Assembly: GCF_012844365.1 (NCBI RefSeq) | Contig: NZ_CP051626.1 | Coordinates: forward strand, 744,001-808,000 | Direction of reading: 5' to 3' | Source: Brevibacterium sp. 'Marine' | Lineage (GTDB): Bacteria; Actinomycetota; Actinomycetes; Actinomycetales; Brevibacteriaceae | DNA length: 64,000 bases | Position numbers and translations under genes: made by a program | Notes under the pieces: generated by a model | The model's database searches: none | Seen by the model: only the letters and a program-made list of their open reading frames with translations | Told to the model about the DNA's origin: nothing | Shown: piece after piece, positions 15,979 through 25,012 of the stretch | Layout of the letters: each line of letters opens with the position of its first letter | Numbering within the stretch: the stretch's first letter is position 1

Positions 15979-17165
15979 CAGTGAGTCTCCTTCTTCTGGC
16001 CGCAGTCGTCATTCCACAGGCCGGCGGCGCCGATGAGCGCGGCATCCTGTCCCAATTCTGCCTTCACGAGCTGAGTTCCGGAGGCGGCGGGGATGAGGTC
16101 CGCGGCGAAGGCCTCCCGGAGGGGTCCCCACCAGATGCCGTCCATCTCGGCGAGTCCGCCGCCGATGACGACGACCTCGGGGGAGAGGACATTGACGATC
16201 CCGCCGAGTGCCGATCCGAGGGCACGTGCCCCGATGTCGAAGGCGCGGATTGCTAGAGCATCCCCCGCCGAGGCGGCCGCCGCCAATTCTCGGGTGTTGG
16301 CCGGGACGGATGCTGAGTTCGCCGAGGCGGCCGCCGCATCATGATCGGATCCTAAATTTGGCCCCGAGGAGGAGCTGGACGGATTCGCCGATTCCTGATT
16401 GTGGGAATGTTCGTGTGCCGCAGGCTCCGCCGGCCCGGGAACGCGCTCGCCAGAGCCAGAGGCCAGGCGCCGGTAGGTTTCGAGAACAGCCGGACCCGAA
16501 GCAATGGCCTCGACATGGCCGGTGCCGCTGCACGGGCAGCCCAGACCGGCCGCAGCTGCGACGGGCACATGACCGATATGACCGGCTGCGGAATTCCGGC
16601 CCGTGAGCAGATGCCCGTCGGCGATGAACCCGCCGCCGATTCCGGTGCCCGCCGCGACGAGCAGGCAGCTTCGAGCACCGCGGGAGGCTCCGGCGGCGGC
16701 CTCGCCGAGGGCATGGGCGTGCACATCGTTGACGACGCGCACGGGAAGGCCGGTGCGCGCGGAGAGTTCAGCGACCAGGTCCGTTCCGGCCCATCCGGGC
16801 AGGGACTCCGTCGCGGAGACGACGAGACCGCTCGACGGGTCGATGACCCCGGCCGCGCCGATGCCGATCCGCCACACGAAGTCGGAACCCGAGCCGTCCC
16901 CGCCCCCGACAAGACCGCCGAATCCGGCACTGCCACGACCGGCAGTCGCGGCACTGCCATGACCGCCGGTCTCGGCGCCACGCGCACCCGACGTCTCGGC
17001 GATGACGGCGGCGGCCACCTCGGCGATGGTGTCGAGAACGGCCTGGGCACCTGCGGTCGCAGGCGTCGGGACGCTGCGCACGTGCGCCAGATTGCCGTCG
17101 ATGACGGAGCCGGCACGGATCTTCGTGCCTCCGACATCGACGGCGACGGTGGCGGGCGGTGTCAC
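15978..17165 (-). CDS. nanK: ROK-family N-acetylmannosamine kinase
   Basis: A 395-aa ROK kinase, longer than the usual ~300 aa. DVGGTKIRAG at the N-terminus binds ATP phosphate. The zinc motif normally CxCGxxGCxE reads CPCSGTGHVE (about residues 208-218), with His in place of the third Cys. A Ser/Asn/Ala/His-rich insertion of about 60 residues follows (about 230-290), then VVIGGGLAEMDG. A second Gly/Ala/Ser-rich insertion lies near residues 60-80. The start is GTG 17165, overlapping the nanA stop (GTGA). It phosphorylates ManNAc released by NanA; other ROK sugar kinases are the alternative. Confidence 0.88.
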   Translation of the reverse strand: MTPPATVAVDVGGTKIRAGSVIDGNLAHVRSVPTPATAGAQAVLDTIAEVAAAVIAETSGARGAETGGHGSAATAGRGSAGFGGLVGGGDGSGSDFVWRIGIGAAGVIDPSSGLVVSATESLPGWAGTDLVAELSARTGLPVRVVNDVHAHALGEAAAGASRGARSCLLVAAGTGIGGGFIADGHLLTGRNSAAGHIGHVPVAAAAGLGCPCSGTGHVEAIASGPAVLETYRRLASGSGERVPGPAEPAAHEHSHNQESANPSSSSSGPNLGSDHDAAAASANSASVPANTRELAAAASAGDALAIRAFDIGARALGSALGGIVNVLSPEVVVIGGGLAEMDGIWWGPLREAFAADLIPAASGTQLVKAELGQDAALIGAAGLWNDDCGQKKETH

Positions 17166-18079
17166 AGCAGTCCTGCGGTGCTGACGATCTGGCGGACGCG
17201 CTCGGCCTCGTCGGCGTTGAGCGCCTCCATCGGCTCGGCCATCCGGTTCGAGTCGATGACGCCCATGAGCTGCAGTGCGGTCTTGAACCCGCCGAGCCCC
17301 GCCGCACCCGCGGAGACGCGACCCGGGGTGGCTGCCCCGGTGATGTCGAACAGGGCTGCCACACGGTCCTGTTCGGCAGCCGCTGCCCGCCAGTCGCCGG
17401 CCTTCGCCGCATCATAGATGCGCACGTATCCGGCGGGGTCGACATTGCCGAGGCCGGGGACGATGCCCGCCGCCCCGCCGAGCATCGCACCGTCGGTGAC
17501 GACCTCGTGGCCGGTGAACACGGCGAAATCGGTCAGGTGCTTCGTCGCCAGCAGCAGACGGCGGAATCCGACGTCATCACCGGAGGAATCCTTGACTCCG
17601 GCGATCACACCCTCCTCGGCGAGGCGGACGAGGACGTCGAGCGGCATCTTCATATGCGTGCGCACCGGCACGTCGTAGGCGAAGACGGGCACGCTGATAT
17701 GGGCGGCGACGGCGCGCAGGTGGCGCTCCACCTCGGCGGCGTCGGACAGGGCATAGAACGGCGTGGTCACGACGGCGGCGTCACCGCCGATGGCCAGCAG
17801 ACGGTCGGCCTCGTCGAGAACCCGGGTGGTCGTCTGCTCGCTGATGCCCACGAGCACGGGCACCCGGCCGGCGGCGGCCTCGAGCGCGGTTTCGAGCACG
17901 AGGTCACGTTCGGCGTTCGTCAGGTACGGGACCTCACCGGAGGACCCGAGCACGAAGATTCCGTGCACTCCGCCGGCCACGAGGTGGTCGACGAGGGCGG
18001 CCAGCCCCGCCCGGTCGATCTCGCCGTGCGCCGTGCGCGGGGTCAGCAGCGGGGGGATGATGCCGTGGAAGTCAGTCAT
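17162..18079 (-). CDS. nanA: N-acetylneuraminate lyase (DapA/NanA family)
   Basis: A 305-aa aldolase cleaving sialic acid to ManNAc and pyruvate. GSSGEVPYLT is the pyruvate-binding loop, AYDVPVRTHM holds the conserved Tyr, and GVKDSSGD carries the Schiff-base Lys. ATG 18079 is chosen over frames extending into the symporter gene because AAGGAC precedes it; the gap to the symporter stop is 10 bp. Position between a symporter and nanK/nanE makes a NanA role much more likely than dihydrodipicolinate synthase. Confidence 0.88.
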   Translation of the reverse strand: MTDFHGIIPPLLTPRTAHGEIDRAGLAALVDHLVAGGVHGIFVLGSSGEVPYLTNAERDLVLETALEAAAGRVPVLVGISEQTTTRVLDEADRLLAIGGDAAVVTTPFYALSDAAEVERHLRAVAAHISVPVFAYDVPVRTHMKMPLDVLVRLAEEGVIAGVKDSSGDDVGFRRLLLATKHLTDFAVFTGHEVVTDGAMLGGAAGIVPGLGNVDPAGYVRIYDAAKAGDWRAAAAEQDRVAALFDITGAATPGRVSAGAAGLGGFKTALQLMGVIDSNRMAEPMEALNADEAERVRQIVSTAGLL

Positions 18080-18089
18080 GGTCGTGTCC

Positions 18090-19778
18090 TTACTTGTCGT
18101 TCTTGTCATTGCTCGCCGAGGCGGCCCCGGGCTCGGTCGGATCCGATCCGATCGTCGGGGCTGAGTCGGCGGAGACCGCGGGGGAGGCGGCCGCGGAGAC
18201 CGCACGGGAGGAGGCCGCGGATGCGGCGACCGCCCGAGCGGGTTCGGTGGGGACTCGGCGAGTGTAGGCCGAGCGCTTGCCGAAGATCGTCAGCGGCAGC
18301 ACATCGTGGTCGCTGCGGCCGCGCTGCATCGTCCCGGTGAGCAGGGAGATGAGGTAGCCGAAGACCATGGCGCCGATGAATGCGACGGTGGAGACGGCAA
18401 ACGGCGAGAGCCCGGCCGTGTCCTGGACGATCCAGGCCAGTGCGGCACCGAGCAGGAGACCTGCCAGCACGCCCGAGGTGTTCGCCCGCTTCGTGAAGAT
18501 CCCGAGGGCGAAGACGCCGGCCAGCGGGACGCCGAAGAGCCCGGTGATCGACAGGAACAGGTCCCAGGTCTGGGCCTGATCGGTCGCCGAGAGGTAGAGC
18601 GCGACGCCGACGGACAGGGCGCCGACGATGACGATGACGGCGCGGGAGAAGCCGACCCCGGTGCGAGGCGCTCCGTCCTTCGACGGGAAGAAGCGGTCGC
18701 GGATGTCGACGGTCACGCAGGCCGAGATCGAGTTGAGGCTCGACGAGATCGTCGACTGCGCAGCGGCGAAGATCGCGGCGATGAGCAGACCCGAGATGCC
18801 GGCCGGCAGCGCGGTGACCGCGAAGTACGGCACGAGCGCCGAGGTGTTGAAGCCCTCCGGCAGCGACTCCGCGTGCCGGTAGAAGCTGAAGAGGACGGTG
18901 CCGATGCCGTAGAACAGCGGGATCGTCAGCAGGGCGAGGAAGCCGTTGACGATGAGCGAACGCGCCGTCGACTTCGGCGAGTCCGTGGTCTGGTAGCGCT
19001 GGACGACGTCCTGGCTGGCCGTGTACTGGTGCAGGTTGTTGAAGACCGAACCGAGGAAGACGATCGGGATGGCCGCTGCCGCTCCGCCGAACTTCCAGTT
19101 GTCGGCGGAGATGAACTTGTCATCGGCCGCAGCGTCGGCGGCGACCGTGCCGAGCCCGCCGTCGATGGCCATGATGCCGAAGACGAGGATGACCGCGGCA
19201 CCGACGAGGAGGATGATGCCCTGGACGACATCGGACCAGATGACACCCTCGATGCCGCCGAGGAAGGTGTAGACGACCGAGAGCACGCCGACGGCTCCGG
19301 CGACGACGGCCGGGTTGATGTCGGTGACCGAGCTGATGGCCAGCGTCGGCAGATAGATGACGATGGCGACGCGGCCGATGTGGAAGAGGACGAAGAGAAC
19401 CGAGCCGAGCACGCGGATGCTCGGGCCGAAGCGCTCCTCGAGGTACTCGTACGCCGTGGTGACGTCGAGCTTGCGGAAGAACGGGATGTAGAAGATCACG
19501 AGCAGCGGGACGATCGCGAAGATCGCGATGTTGCCGGCCGCATAGGACCAATCGGCGAGGAACGCCTGCTCGGGCGTGGACATGTAGGTGATCGCCGACA
19601 GCGTCGTCGCGTAGATGGAGAAGCCCGCCGCCCAAGCCGGGATCCGCCCTTCGGCCTTGAAGAAGGCGTCCTTGCCTCTGCCTGCCCGGCGGGTGAACCA
19701 GACCGCGATGCCGAGAGTGGCCAAGAGGTAGATGATGATCACGGCCCAGTTGAGGCCGCCGAGTCCCGGAGCGTCCAT
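18090..19778 (-). CDS. Sodium:solute symporter (SSS), probable sialic acid importer
   Basis: A 562-aa membrane protein with about 13 hydrophobic segments. SIYATTLSAITYMSTPEQAF and the segment QYTASQDVVQRYQTT are typical SSS sequences. The C-terminal ~70 residues after the last TM are Ala/Ser-rich and low-complexity, partly encoded by the GCCGCCTCGG motif. SD GGAGGG precedes ATG 19778. As first gene of the operon with nanA, nanK and nanE, it is the likely sialic acid transporter (NanT-equivalent; inference from context). A half-site shared with the FadR-type operator lies at 19866. Confidence 0.88.
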   Translation of the reverse strand: MDAPGLGGLNWAVIIIYLLATLGIAVWFTRRAGRGKDAFFKAEGRIPAWAAGFSIYATTLSAITYMSTPEQAFLADWSYAAGNIAIFAIVPLLVIFYIPFFRKLDVTTAYEYLEERFGPSIRVLGSVLFVLFHIGRVAIVIYLPTLAISSVTDINPAVVAGAVGVLSVVYTFLGGIEGVIWSDVVQGIILLVGAAVILVFGIMAIDGGLGTVAADAAADDKFISADNWKFGGAAAAIPIVFLGSVFNNLHQYTASQDVVQRYQTTDSPKSTARSLIVNGFLALLTIPLFYGIGTVLFSFYRHAESLPEGFNTSALVPYFAVTALPAGISGLLIAAIFAAAQSTISSSLNSISACVTVDIRDRFFPSKDGAPRTGVGFSRAVIVIVGALSVGVALYLSATDQAQTWDLFLSITGLFGVPLAGVFALGIFTKRANTSGVLAGLLLGAALAWIVQDTAGLSPFAVSTVAFIGAMVFGYLISLLTGTMQRGRSDHDVLPLTIFGKRSAYTRRVPTEPARAVAASAASSRAVSAAASPAVSADSAPTIGSDPTEPGAASASNDKNDK

Positions 19779-19865
19779 GCTCCCTCCTCACGTGGATGAT
19801 GTAGAGGGCCGGCGCGGGCGTGAGTGCGAGCGGAAGCCCCATCTGACATTTAGGACCGACACGTA

Positions 19866-19873
19866 AGACGTAT
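19866..19873. promoter_or_regulatory. Half-site of the FadR-type operator upstream of the symporter operon
   Basis: AGACGTAT here is identical to the right half of the 13718-13739 palindrome. A GTCAGATG half (minus strand, near 19840) lies on the downstream side with longer spacing. It suggests that the same regulator controls both arms of the sialic acid cluster. Confidence 0.4.
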
Positions 19874-20005
19874 GATGTCCTATGTTGTGAATGTACGGGA
19901 ATGTGCGACACGGCACAACCCGGAGGGCAGAGGGCATGATATCCGCGCAGGTGAGGCGGGTGCAGCTGAGCTGGGTCAGATGAGGGCGGGTGCAGTTGAG
20001 CTCGG

Positions 20006-20644
20006 TCAGTCCTGCGGTGTGCGTACGGTGATCGTCAGCTCCGGCTTGGCAGCCGGGCGCTCATCAGTGGGAAATGAGTCGACGACCTGATCGACGAGCG
20101 GCTGAAGGAACAGTCTGCCCAGCTGGCGGACCATGACGGTGACGACCTGATCGACGCGATCCCTGTCCGTGGAGGCGACGCCGCCCGAGCGCATCGAGTC
20201 GACGCTCTGCAGCGAGAGCCGGGCCAGGCGAGTGATGAGAGTGCGATCGGCGGAGTCTTCGAGGAGTTCGCGACGCAGATAGCCGACGATGAGCGGATTG
20301 TTCTCGAGCATCCGGGCCACCGCGGCATCGCGAGCGGCCGTATCTGCGACGGAGTTCGCAGCGGCGGTATCGGCACCGGTGATCGCTGCGGCGAATTGGT
20401 CGACGACCCAGCCCTCGACGGCTTCTCGGAGACCGTCCTTCGAGCCGAAATGATGCGAGATCAGACCGATGGCCACTCCGGCTTCGGAGGCGATGGCGCG
20501 CAGGGGTGTGCCGGCGAAGCCGGTCGTCGCGAACTGGTGGAGCCCCGCATTGCGGATGCGGGCCCGGCTGGTGAGGTCGGACCCCGAGGGGCCGCCGGCG
20601 TCGGCGCTGCTGGTTCCGTTGTCCACATTCATCGGCACGCTCAT
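20006..20644 (-). CDS. TetR-family transcriptional regulator
   Basis: A 212-aa protein. The helix-turn-helix (about residues 25-70) contains ATTGFAGTPLRAIASEAGVAI and ISHHFGSKDGLREAV. The C-terminal ligand domain has no recognisable class. ATG 20644 follows GAGGTGAGGAC; a longer frame starting at 20689 has a poorer context. It is divergent from the CaiB/acyl-CoA dehydrogenase genes, with a TTGAA-N6-TTCAA repeat in the shared promoter, so it probably controls them. Confidence 0.85.
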   Translation of the reverse strand: MSVPMNVDNGTSSADAGGPSGSDLTSRARIRNAGLHQFATTGFAGTPLRAIASEAGVAIGLISHHFGSKDGLREAVEGWVVDQFAAAITGADTAAANSVADTAARDAAVARMLENNPLIVGYLRRELLEDSADRTLITRLARLSLQSVDSMRSGGVASTDRDRVDQVVTVMVRQLGRLFLQPLVDQVVDSFPTDERPAAKPELTITVRTPQD

Positions 20645-20725
20645 GTCCTCACCTCTGTCGTCCGCCGTCATTGTCTCAGGTCGGCGCATACTGCCGGCTT
20701 CGCGGGGCGGATTCCCTCCGCGGCA

Positions 20726-20754
20726 TTGAACGGTCTTTCAACATCCTATATGTT
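20726..20754 (+). promoter_or_regulatory. Promoter/operator between TetR and the CaiB-type gene
   Basis: TTGAA-CGGTCT-TTCAA (20726-20741) is an inverted repeat overlapping a -35-like TTGAAC; TATGTT lies 17 bp downstream (20749-20754). TTGAAC also pairs with GTTCAA at 20756-20761. This layout would let the TetR protein block transcription of the plus-strand genes. Confidence 0.45.
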
Positions 20755-20795
20755 TGTTCAAAAGTGAGTAGTCGACTCGACCGGAGGCCCCAAGA

Positions 20796-21650
20796 ATGAC
20801 TGCCCCTCAACCGCTCGCCGGAATCACGGTGATCTCGCTTGCCGTCAATCTTCCCGGACCATTGGCGGCCGCACGCCTGCACTCGATCGGCGCCCGGGTG
20901 ATCAAGGTCGAGCCGCCCGTCGGCGATCCCCTCAACCTGCTGTACCCCGACTACTACCAGGAGCTCACCGCCGGGCAGGAGATCCGCACCATCGACCTCA
21001 AGGACGGAGCGGGAGCGGAACAGCTCAAAGCACTTCTGGCCGAGGCCGATCTGCTGCTCACCTCGATGCGTCCGCGCGCGGCAGCGGCGCTCGGCCTGCC
21101 GGAACTCGTCGACGAGTACGGACTGGTCCACGTCGAGATCGTCGGATTCGCCGGCGACCGTGCCGACGTCCCCGGTCACGACCTCACCTACCAGGCCGCT
21201 CACTCCACCCTCCTGCCCGGAACCATGCCCACGGTGCCCGTCGCCGATGTCCTCGGCGGGGAGCACGCCGCACTCCAGGCCCTGGCGGGGCTGCGTGCAC
21301 TCGAGGCCCGACGCGATGCCGGTCAAGACGCCGGTCAGCGCACCGGCGGAGTCGTCCGGCGGGTCGTCCTCGATGAGGCGGCCGAATGGGCGGCAGGGCC
21401 GGCGCGGCACGGAATGAGCACACCGGGAGGCCACCTCGGCGGGGGTCTGCCGGTCTACCGCACCTATCCCACGGCCGACGGGCACGTTGCCGTGGCGTGT
21501 CTCGAACCGCACTTCGCGAAGGCGCTGGGGTCTCTCCTCGGGTCGGAGCACGAAGAGCTCGAGCGGGTCTTCGCAGCCGAGCCGACGGCGCACTGGGTCG
21601 CCTTCGCCGCGGAACACGAACTGCCGATCGAGCCGGTCGCCCTCGTGTGA
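20796..21650 (+). CDS. Short CaiB/BaiF (family III) CoA-transferase-like protein
   Basis: A 284-aa protein, clearly shorter than the 350-430 aa common in the family, with the shortfall at the C-terminus. The N-terminal domain shows LPGPLAAARLHSIGARVIKV and EPPVGDP. GHDLTYQAAHSTLL contains the HD pair at the position of the racemase/transferase active site in this fold. GGAGG precedes ATG 20796. It is followed by an acyl-CoA dehydrogenase, so it may be an alpha-methylacyl-CoA racemase or CoA-transferase in branched acyl-CoA breakdown; the substrate is unknown. Confidence 0.8.
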   Translation: MTAPQPLAGITVISLAVNLPGPLAAARLHSIGARVIKVEPPVGDPLNLLYPDYYQELTAGQEIRTIDLKDGAGAEQLKALLAEADLLLTSMRPRAAAALGLPELVDEYGLVHVEIVGFAGDRADVPGHDLTYQAAHSTLLPGTMPTVPVADVLGGEHAALQALAGLRALEARRDAGQDAGQRTGGVVRRVVLDEAAEWAAGPARHGMSTPGGHLGGGLPVYRTYPTADGHVAVACLEPHFAKALGSLLGSEHEELERVFAAEPTAHWVAFAAEHELPIEPVALV

Positions 21651-21788
21651 TCGCCCCTCGCCGAGGTGACCCGGACGCACAAGCCCCACTCGCGCATCCC
21701 CACGCCACACGAAAGTCCCACTCAAGGACCCCGCACCCCCGCTCAACCCGCTGACACCAGCTCAACCATCAATCTCAGGAGACGAAAA

Positions 21789-22943
21789 ATGATTCTCGAC
21801 GGATACCGCGGCACCTGGGAAACCCAGGAGACCGACGACCTGCGTGATCTGGCACGCGGATTCTTCGCCAAGGAGATCGTGCCGCACGAAGCCCGCTTCG
21901 CCGAACAGAAACAGGTCGATCGCGAAACGTGGACCCGGGCCGGCGACGCCGGTCTGCTGTGCATCTCGATCCCAGAAGAATACGGCGGCGGTGGCGGCAC
22001 CTTCGCCCACGAGGCGGTGCTCCTGCAGGAACAGGGGTTCGTCGGCGACACCGCCTGGGGCAACAGCGTCCACTCGACGATCAACGCCCACTACATCAAT
22101 GCCTTCGGCACCGAAGAGCAGAAGCGCAGGTGGCTGCCCCGCATGGCCACCGGCGAGCTCGTCTCGGCGATCGCGATGACCGAACCGGGCACCGGCTCGG
22201 ACCTGCAGAACATCACGACCCGGGCGGTGCGCGACGGCGACGAATACGTCATCAACGGCGCCAAGACCTTCATCACCAACGGGTCCCACGCCGACCTCGT
22301 CATCATCGTGGCCCGCACGAGCGACGAGCCCGGTGCGAAGGGGGTTTCGCTCATCGTGGCCGAGGTGAATGATCTGCCGGGGTTCTCCCGCGGACGTGTG
22401 CTGGAGAAGGTCGGACTGCATGGACAGGACACGCGGGAGCTGTTCTTCGAGGACATGCGCGTCCCGGCCGAGAACGTCCTCGGCGGAGTCGAGGGCCGCG
22501 GGTTCATCCAACTCATGCAGCAGCTGCCTCAGGAACGGTTGGCGATCGCCGTCGGCGGTGCCGCGACCGCGGAATTCGCCGTCCGGGAGACCGTCGCCTA
22601 TGCGAAGGAGCGGGAGGCCTTCGGCAGGCCCATCCTCGGTTTCCAGAACACGAAGTTCGTCCTCGCCGAATGTGCCACCGAGGCATTGTCCGTCCGCACC
22701 TTCATCGACCATCTCACCAGCGAACACATCAGGGGAACGCTGACGACGGAGCAGGCGTCGGCCGGAAAGTACTGGGCCACGGATGCTCAGAACCGGGTCG
22801 TCGACCGCTGCCTGCAGGTATTCGGCGGCTACGGATACATGGTCGAATACCCGATTGCTCGCCTCTACGCCGATTCCCGGGTGCAGAAGATCTACGGCGG
22901 CACGAACGAAATCATGAAGGAGCTCATCGCTCGGGGTCTGTGA
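21789..22943 (+). CDS. Acyl-CoA dehydrogenase, long-chain type
   Basis: A 384-aa flavoenzyme introducing a 2,3-double bond in acyl-CoA. AIAMTEPGTGSDL is the FAD/substrate motif. The C-terminal LQVFGGYGYMVEYPIARLYA and IYGGTNEIMKELIA are typical of the family. The position holding Glu (YEGT) in medium-chain enzymes is Gly here. As in long-chain/isovaleryl types, the base is expected within the helix after LPQERLAI (AEFAVRETVAY region), where Glu residues are present. AGGAGA precedes ATG 21789. It is downstream of the CaiB-type gene by 138 bp and probably in the same unit. Confidence 0.92.
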   Translation: MILDGYRGTWETQETDDLRDLARGFFAKEIVPHEARFAEQKQVDRETWTRAGDAGLLCISIPEEYGGGGGTFAHEAVLLQEQGFVGDTAWGNSVHSTINAHYINAFGTEEQKRRWLPRMATGELVSAIAMTEPGTGSDLQNITTRAVRDGDEYVINGAKTFITNGSHADLVIIVARTSDEPGAKGVSLIVAEVNDLPGFSRGRVLEKVGLHGQDTRELFFEDMRVPAENVLGGVEGRGFIQLMQQLPQERLAIAVGGAATAEFAVRETVAYAKEREAFGRPILGFQNTKFVLAECATEALSVRTFIDHLTSEHIRGTLTTEQASAGKYWATDAQNRVVDRCLQVFGGYGYMVEYPIARLYADSRVQKIYGGTNEIMKELIARGL

Positions 22944-23006
22944 GCCGGGCCCCACCTGTATGCCCCCTCAAGACCGGGTGCGTGCGGGTATGGGAAGATT
23001 GACAGC

Positions 23007-24086
23007 GTGTCGAAAGTACTTGAGATCCTGACCCCGGAGGGCCTTCCGCCGCTTAACGAGAAGTCCGGTGTCTCCTTCATCATGCCGGTCCTCAACGAGG
23101 CCGAGCACATCGAGCAGGCGATCACCACGATCCTCGCGCAGGAGTATGCCGGCGACAAAGAGATCGTGCTCGCTCTCGGTCCCTCGACCGACGATACGAA
23201 TGCCATCATCGCATCGATGGCCGCGCGCGACTCACGGATCCAGACGGTCGACAATCCGCAGGCCGCGACCCCGATCGGGCTCAACCTCGCCATCGCCGCG
23301 ACCCGGCACCCCGTGATCATCCGCGTCGACGCGCACTCCGGACTTAGGCCCGACTACACCAAGCAGGCCATCGACACTCTGCGCGCGACGAAGGCCGCGA
23401 ACTGCGGCGGGCTCATGCTCGCCCGTGGCACAACCTCCTTCCAGAAAGCCGTGGCGCGGGCCTATATGTCCCCGGTCGGCCTCGGCGGCCCCGCGTACCA
23501 CTCCGGCGACGAGGCGCAGGAAGCCGAATCGGCCTACCTCGGCGTCTATCGTCGGGAAGTGTTCGACCACCTCGGCGGGTTCGACGAAGGCATCAAACGC
23601 GGTCAGGACTGGGAGCTCAACCTGCGCATCCGCACCGCGGGCGGCCGCATCTGGTTCAACCCCGACATGGAAGTCACCTATTGGCCGCGCGGCACCTGGG
23701 CGAAGATCGCGCAGCAGTTCTGGGCCACCGGAATCTGGCGGGCCGAACTCATCCGCCGCTACGGATCGCAGAACTCGCTGCGCTACTTCGCCCCGCCGCT
23801 GCTCGTGCTCGGCATGAGCGCGGCCGTGATCGAGACCCTGCTCCAACTGACGGGCACGACGAAGCGGTGGCCGAAGTTCCTCCGTCGGTTCACTTCGCTC
23901 ATCCACGTGCCGAGCTTCGGCTACATCTCCGGAATCCTGGCCACCGCCTCGGCGGCGAAGGACTGCGGACGACGTGAGCGGTTCTGGTTCGGCATCGTCC
24001 TGCCGACCATGCACCTGTGCTGGGGTGCCGGGTTCCTCCGGGGACTCGTCACCGGGGCCGGATCGACGAAGGACAGCAGCCGATGA
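23007..24086 (+). CDS. Family 2 glycosyltransferase, ExoA-like
   Basis: A 359-aa protein. The GT-A domain starts with SFIMPVLNEAEHIEQAI. The metal-binding acidic motif appears as RVDAHSGLRPDY, and GGFDEGIKRGQDWELN is the acceptor-site region. Hydrophobic stretches near residues 265-285 and 305-355 suggest a membrane-associated C-terminus. The start is GTG 23007. The stop overlaps the start of the GDPD-like membrane protein (ATGA). It probably transfers a sugar onto a membrane-bound acceptor for a cell-surface polymer or glycolipid; the substrate is unknown. Confidence 0.85.
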   Translation: MSKVLEILTPEGLPPLNEKSGVSFIMPVLNEAEHIEQAITTILAQEYAGDKEIVLALGPSTDDTNAIIASMAARDSRIQTVDNPQAATPIGLNLAIAATRHPVIIRVDAHSGLRPDYTKQAIDTLRATKAANCGGLMLARGTTSFQKAVARAYMSPVGLGGPAYHSGDEAQEAESAYLGVYRREVFDHLGGFDEGIKRGQDWELNLRIRTAGGRIWFNPDMEVTYWPRGTWAKIAQQFWATGIWRAELIRRYGSQNSLRYFAPPLLVLGMSAAVIETLLQLTGTTKRWPKFLRRFTSLIHVPSFGYISGILATASAAKDCGRRERFWFGIVLPTMHLCWGAGFLRGLVTGAGSTKDSSR

Positions 24087-25000
24087 GCAAGAAGAAGTCG
24101 AGCCGGGCACACCGGGACCGCTATGGCCGCGGCACCACTGATCCGCTGCCGAGCGTCGATCCCGAATCCCGCGAGCGGATTCCCGTGCCCGATCGTCCCG
24201 AGCCGAAGAAATTCAACGCACCCCTGTGGGCCGGAATCATCGTCGTCCTCCTCGTCGCGGGCGTGTTCGCGATGAACTTCTTCGGCTCCGACGACCAGCT
24301 GACCGTCGATTCGCTCAACCCGCCGGCCGTGGGCGCCCTCGACGGCGGATCCTCGGTATACCCGGCGAACTCGAAGCTCGCCTTCACCGAGAACGTGAAG
24401 TTCGGCTACCTGCCCGCACCCACGCTCACCGCGTTGGGCGACGGCACGATCGTGGCCGCGAACCCGGAGACCGCCGCCGAGGACATGGGCCTGAAGAAGA
24501 GCCTTGACGAGCTCGACTCGGACGAATTCCTCGACCAGACCATCAAACCGGCCCGCAAGGACACGAGCCCGGGCGAGCCCATCACCTGGGATCAGATCGT
24601 CGACGAGTTCGGCGGGGACACCGTGTTCATGCCCGCCATCGACTCCGACGAGGTGGCCACCCCCGCATTGAAGACCATCACCGAGGCGGGGCTCGAGGAT
24701 TCGACGCTCGTGCGCACCGATGACCCCGAGGTGGCCCGTGCCGCCGCCGATGCCGGCGTCGGCGCCATGTTCACCGGGGACGTGACGGCGACACGGAACG
24801 AGTCGCTTTCCGGTAGCGGATACACGGCCCTGGCTGTCGAGGCCGATGTCGCCGAGAAATGGACCGGAGTGGACCTGGCCGTCTGGGCCACCGACGTCAA
24901 GGACGAGAAGCAGCTCGAGAAGCTCGCAGACGCCGGAGTCACCGGCGCGCTGAGTGAGAACCCGTACACGGTTCTGCCGTCCGAAGTGAAGACCGACTAA
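24083..25000 (+). CDS. Membrane-anchored degenerate GDPD-like protein
   Basis: A 305-aa protein. Residues 1-48 are basic and hydrophilic, residues about 49-70 form one TM helix (APLWAGIIVVLLVAGVFAM), and the rest is extracellular. The outside part follows the order of glycerophosphodiester phosphodiesterase barrels: ALGDGTIVAANPETAAEDM where enzymes have DG-x-VV-x-HD, an ITWDQIVDEFGGD segment, and WATDVKDEKQLEKLADAGVTG before a final ENPY. The catalytic His of the HD motif is replaced (ANP). I infer an inactive GDPD fold that may bind glycerophospho-ligands. It is translationally coupled to the GT2 gene and followed after 12 bp by DUF3151. This is not a confident family call. Confidence 0.6.
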   Translation: MSKKKSSRAHRDRYGRGTTDPLPSVDPESRERIPVPDRPEPKKFNAPLWAGIIVVLLVAGVFAMNFFGSDDQLTVDSLNPPAVGALDGGSSVYPANSKLAFTENVKFGYLPAPTLTALGDGTIVAANPETAAEDMGLKKSLDELDSDEFLDQTIKPARKDTSPGEPITWDQIVDEFGGDTVFMPAIDSDEVATPALKTITEAGLEDSTLVRTDDPEVARAAADAGVGAMFTGDVTATRNESLSGSGYTALAVEADVAEKWTGVDLAVWATDVKDEKQLEKLADAGVTGALSENPYTVLPSEVKTD

Positions 25001-25012
25001 AAAGGAGACGCA

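Noticed and set aside
18306..19799. 497-codon open frame on plus opposite the symporter
   Set aside because: Asp/Arg-rich shadow of the well-supported SSS gene on the other strand.
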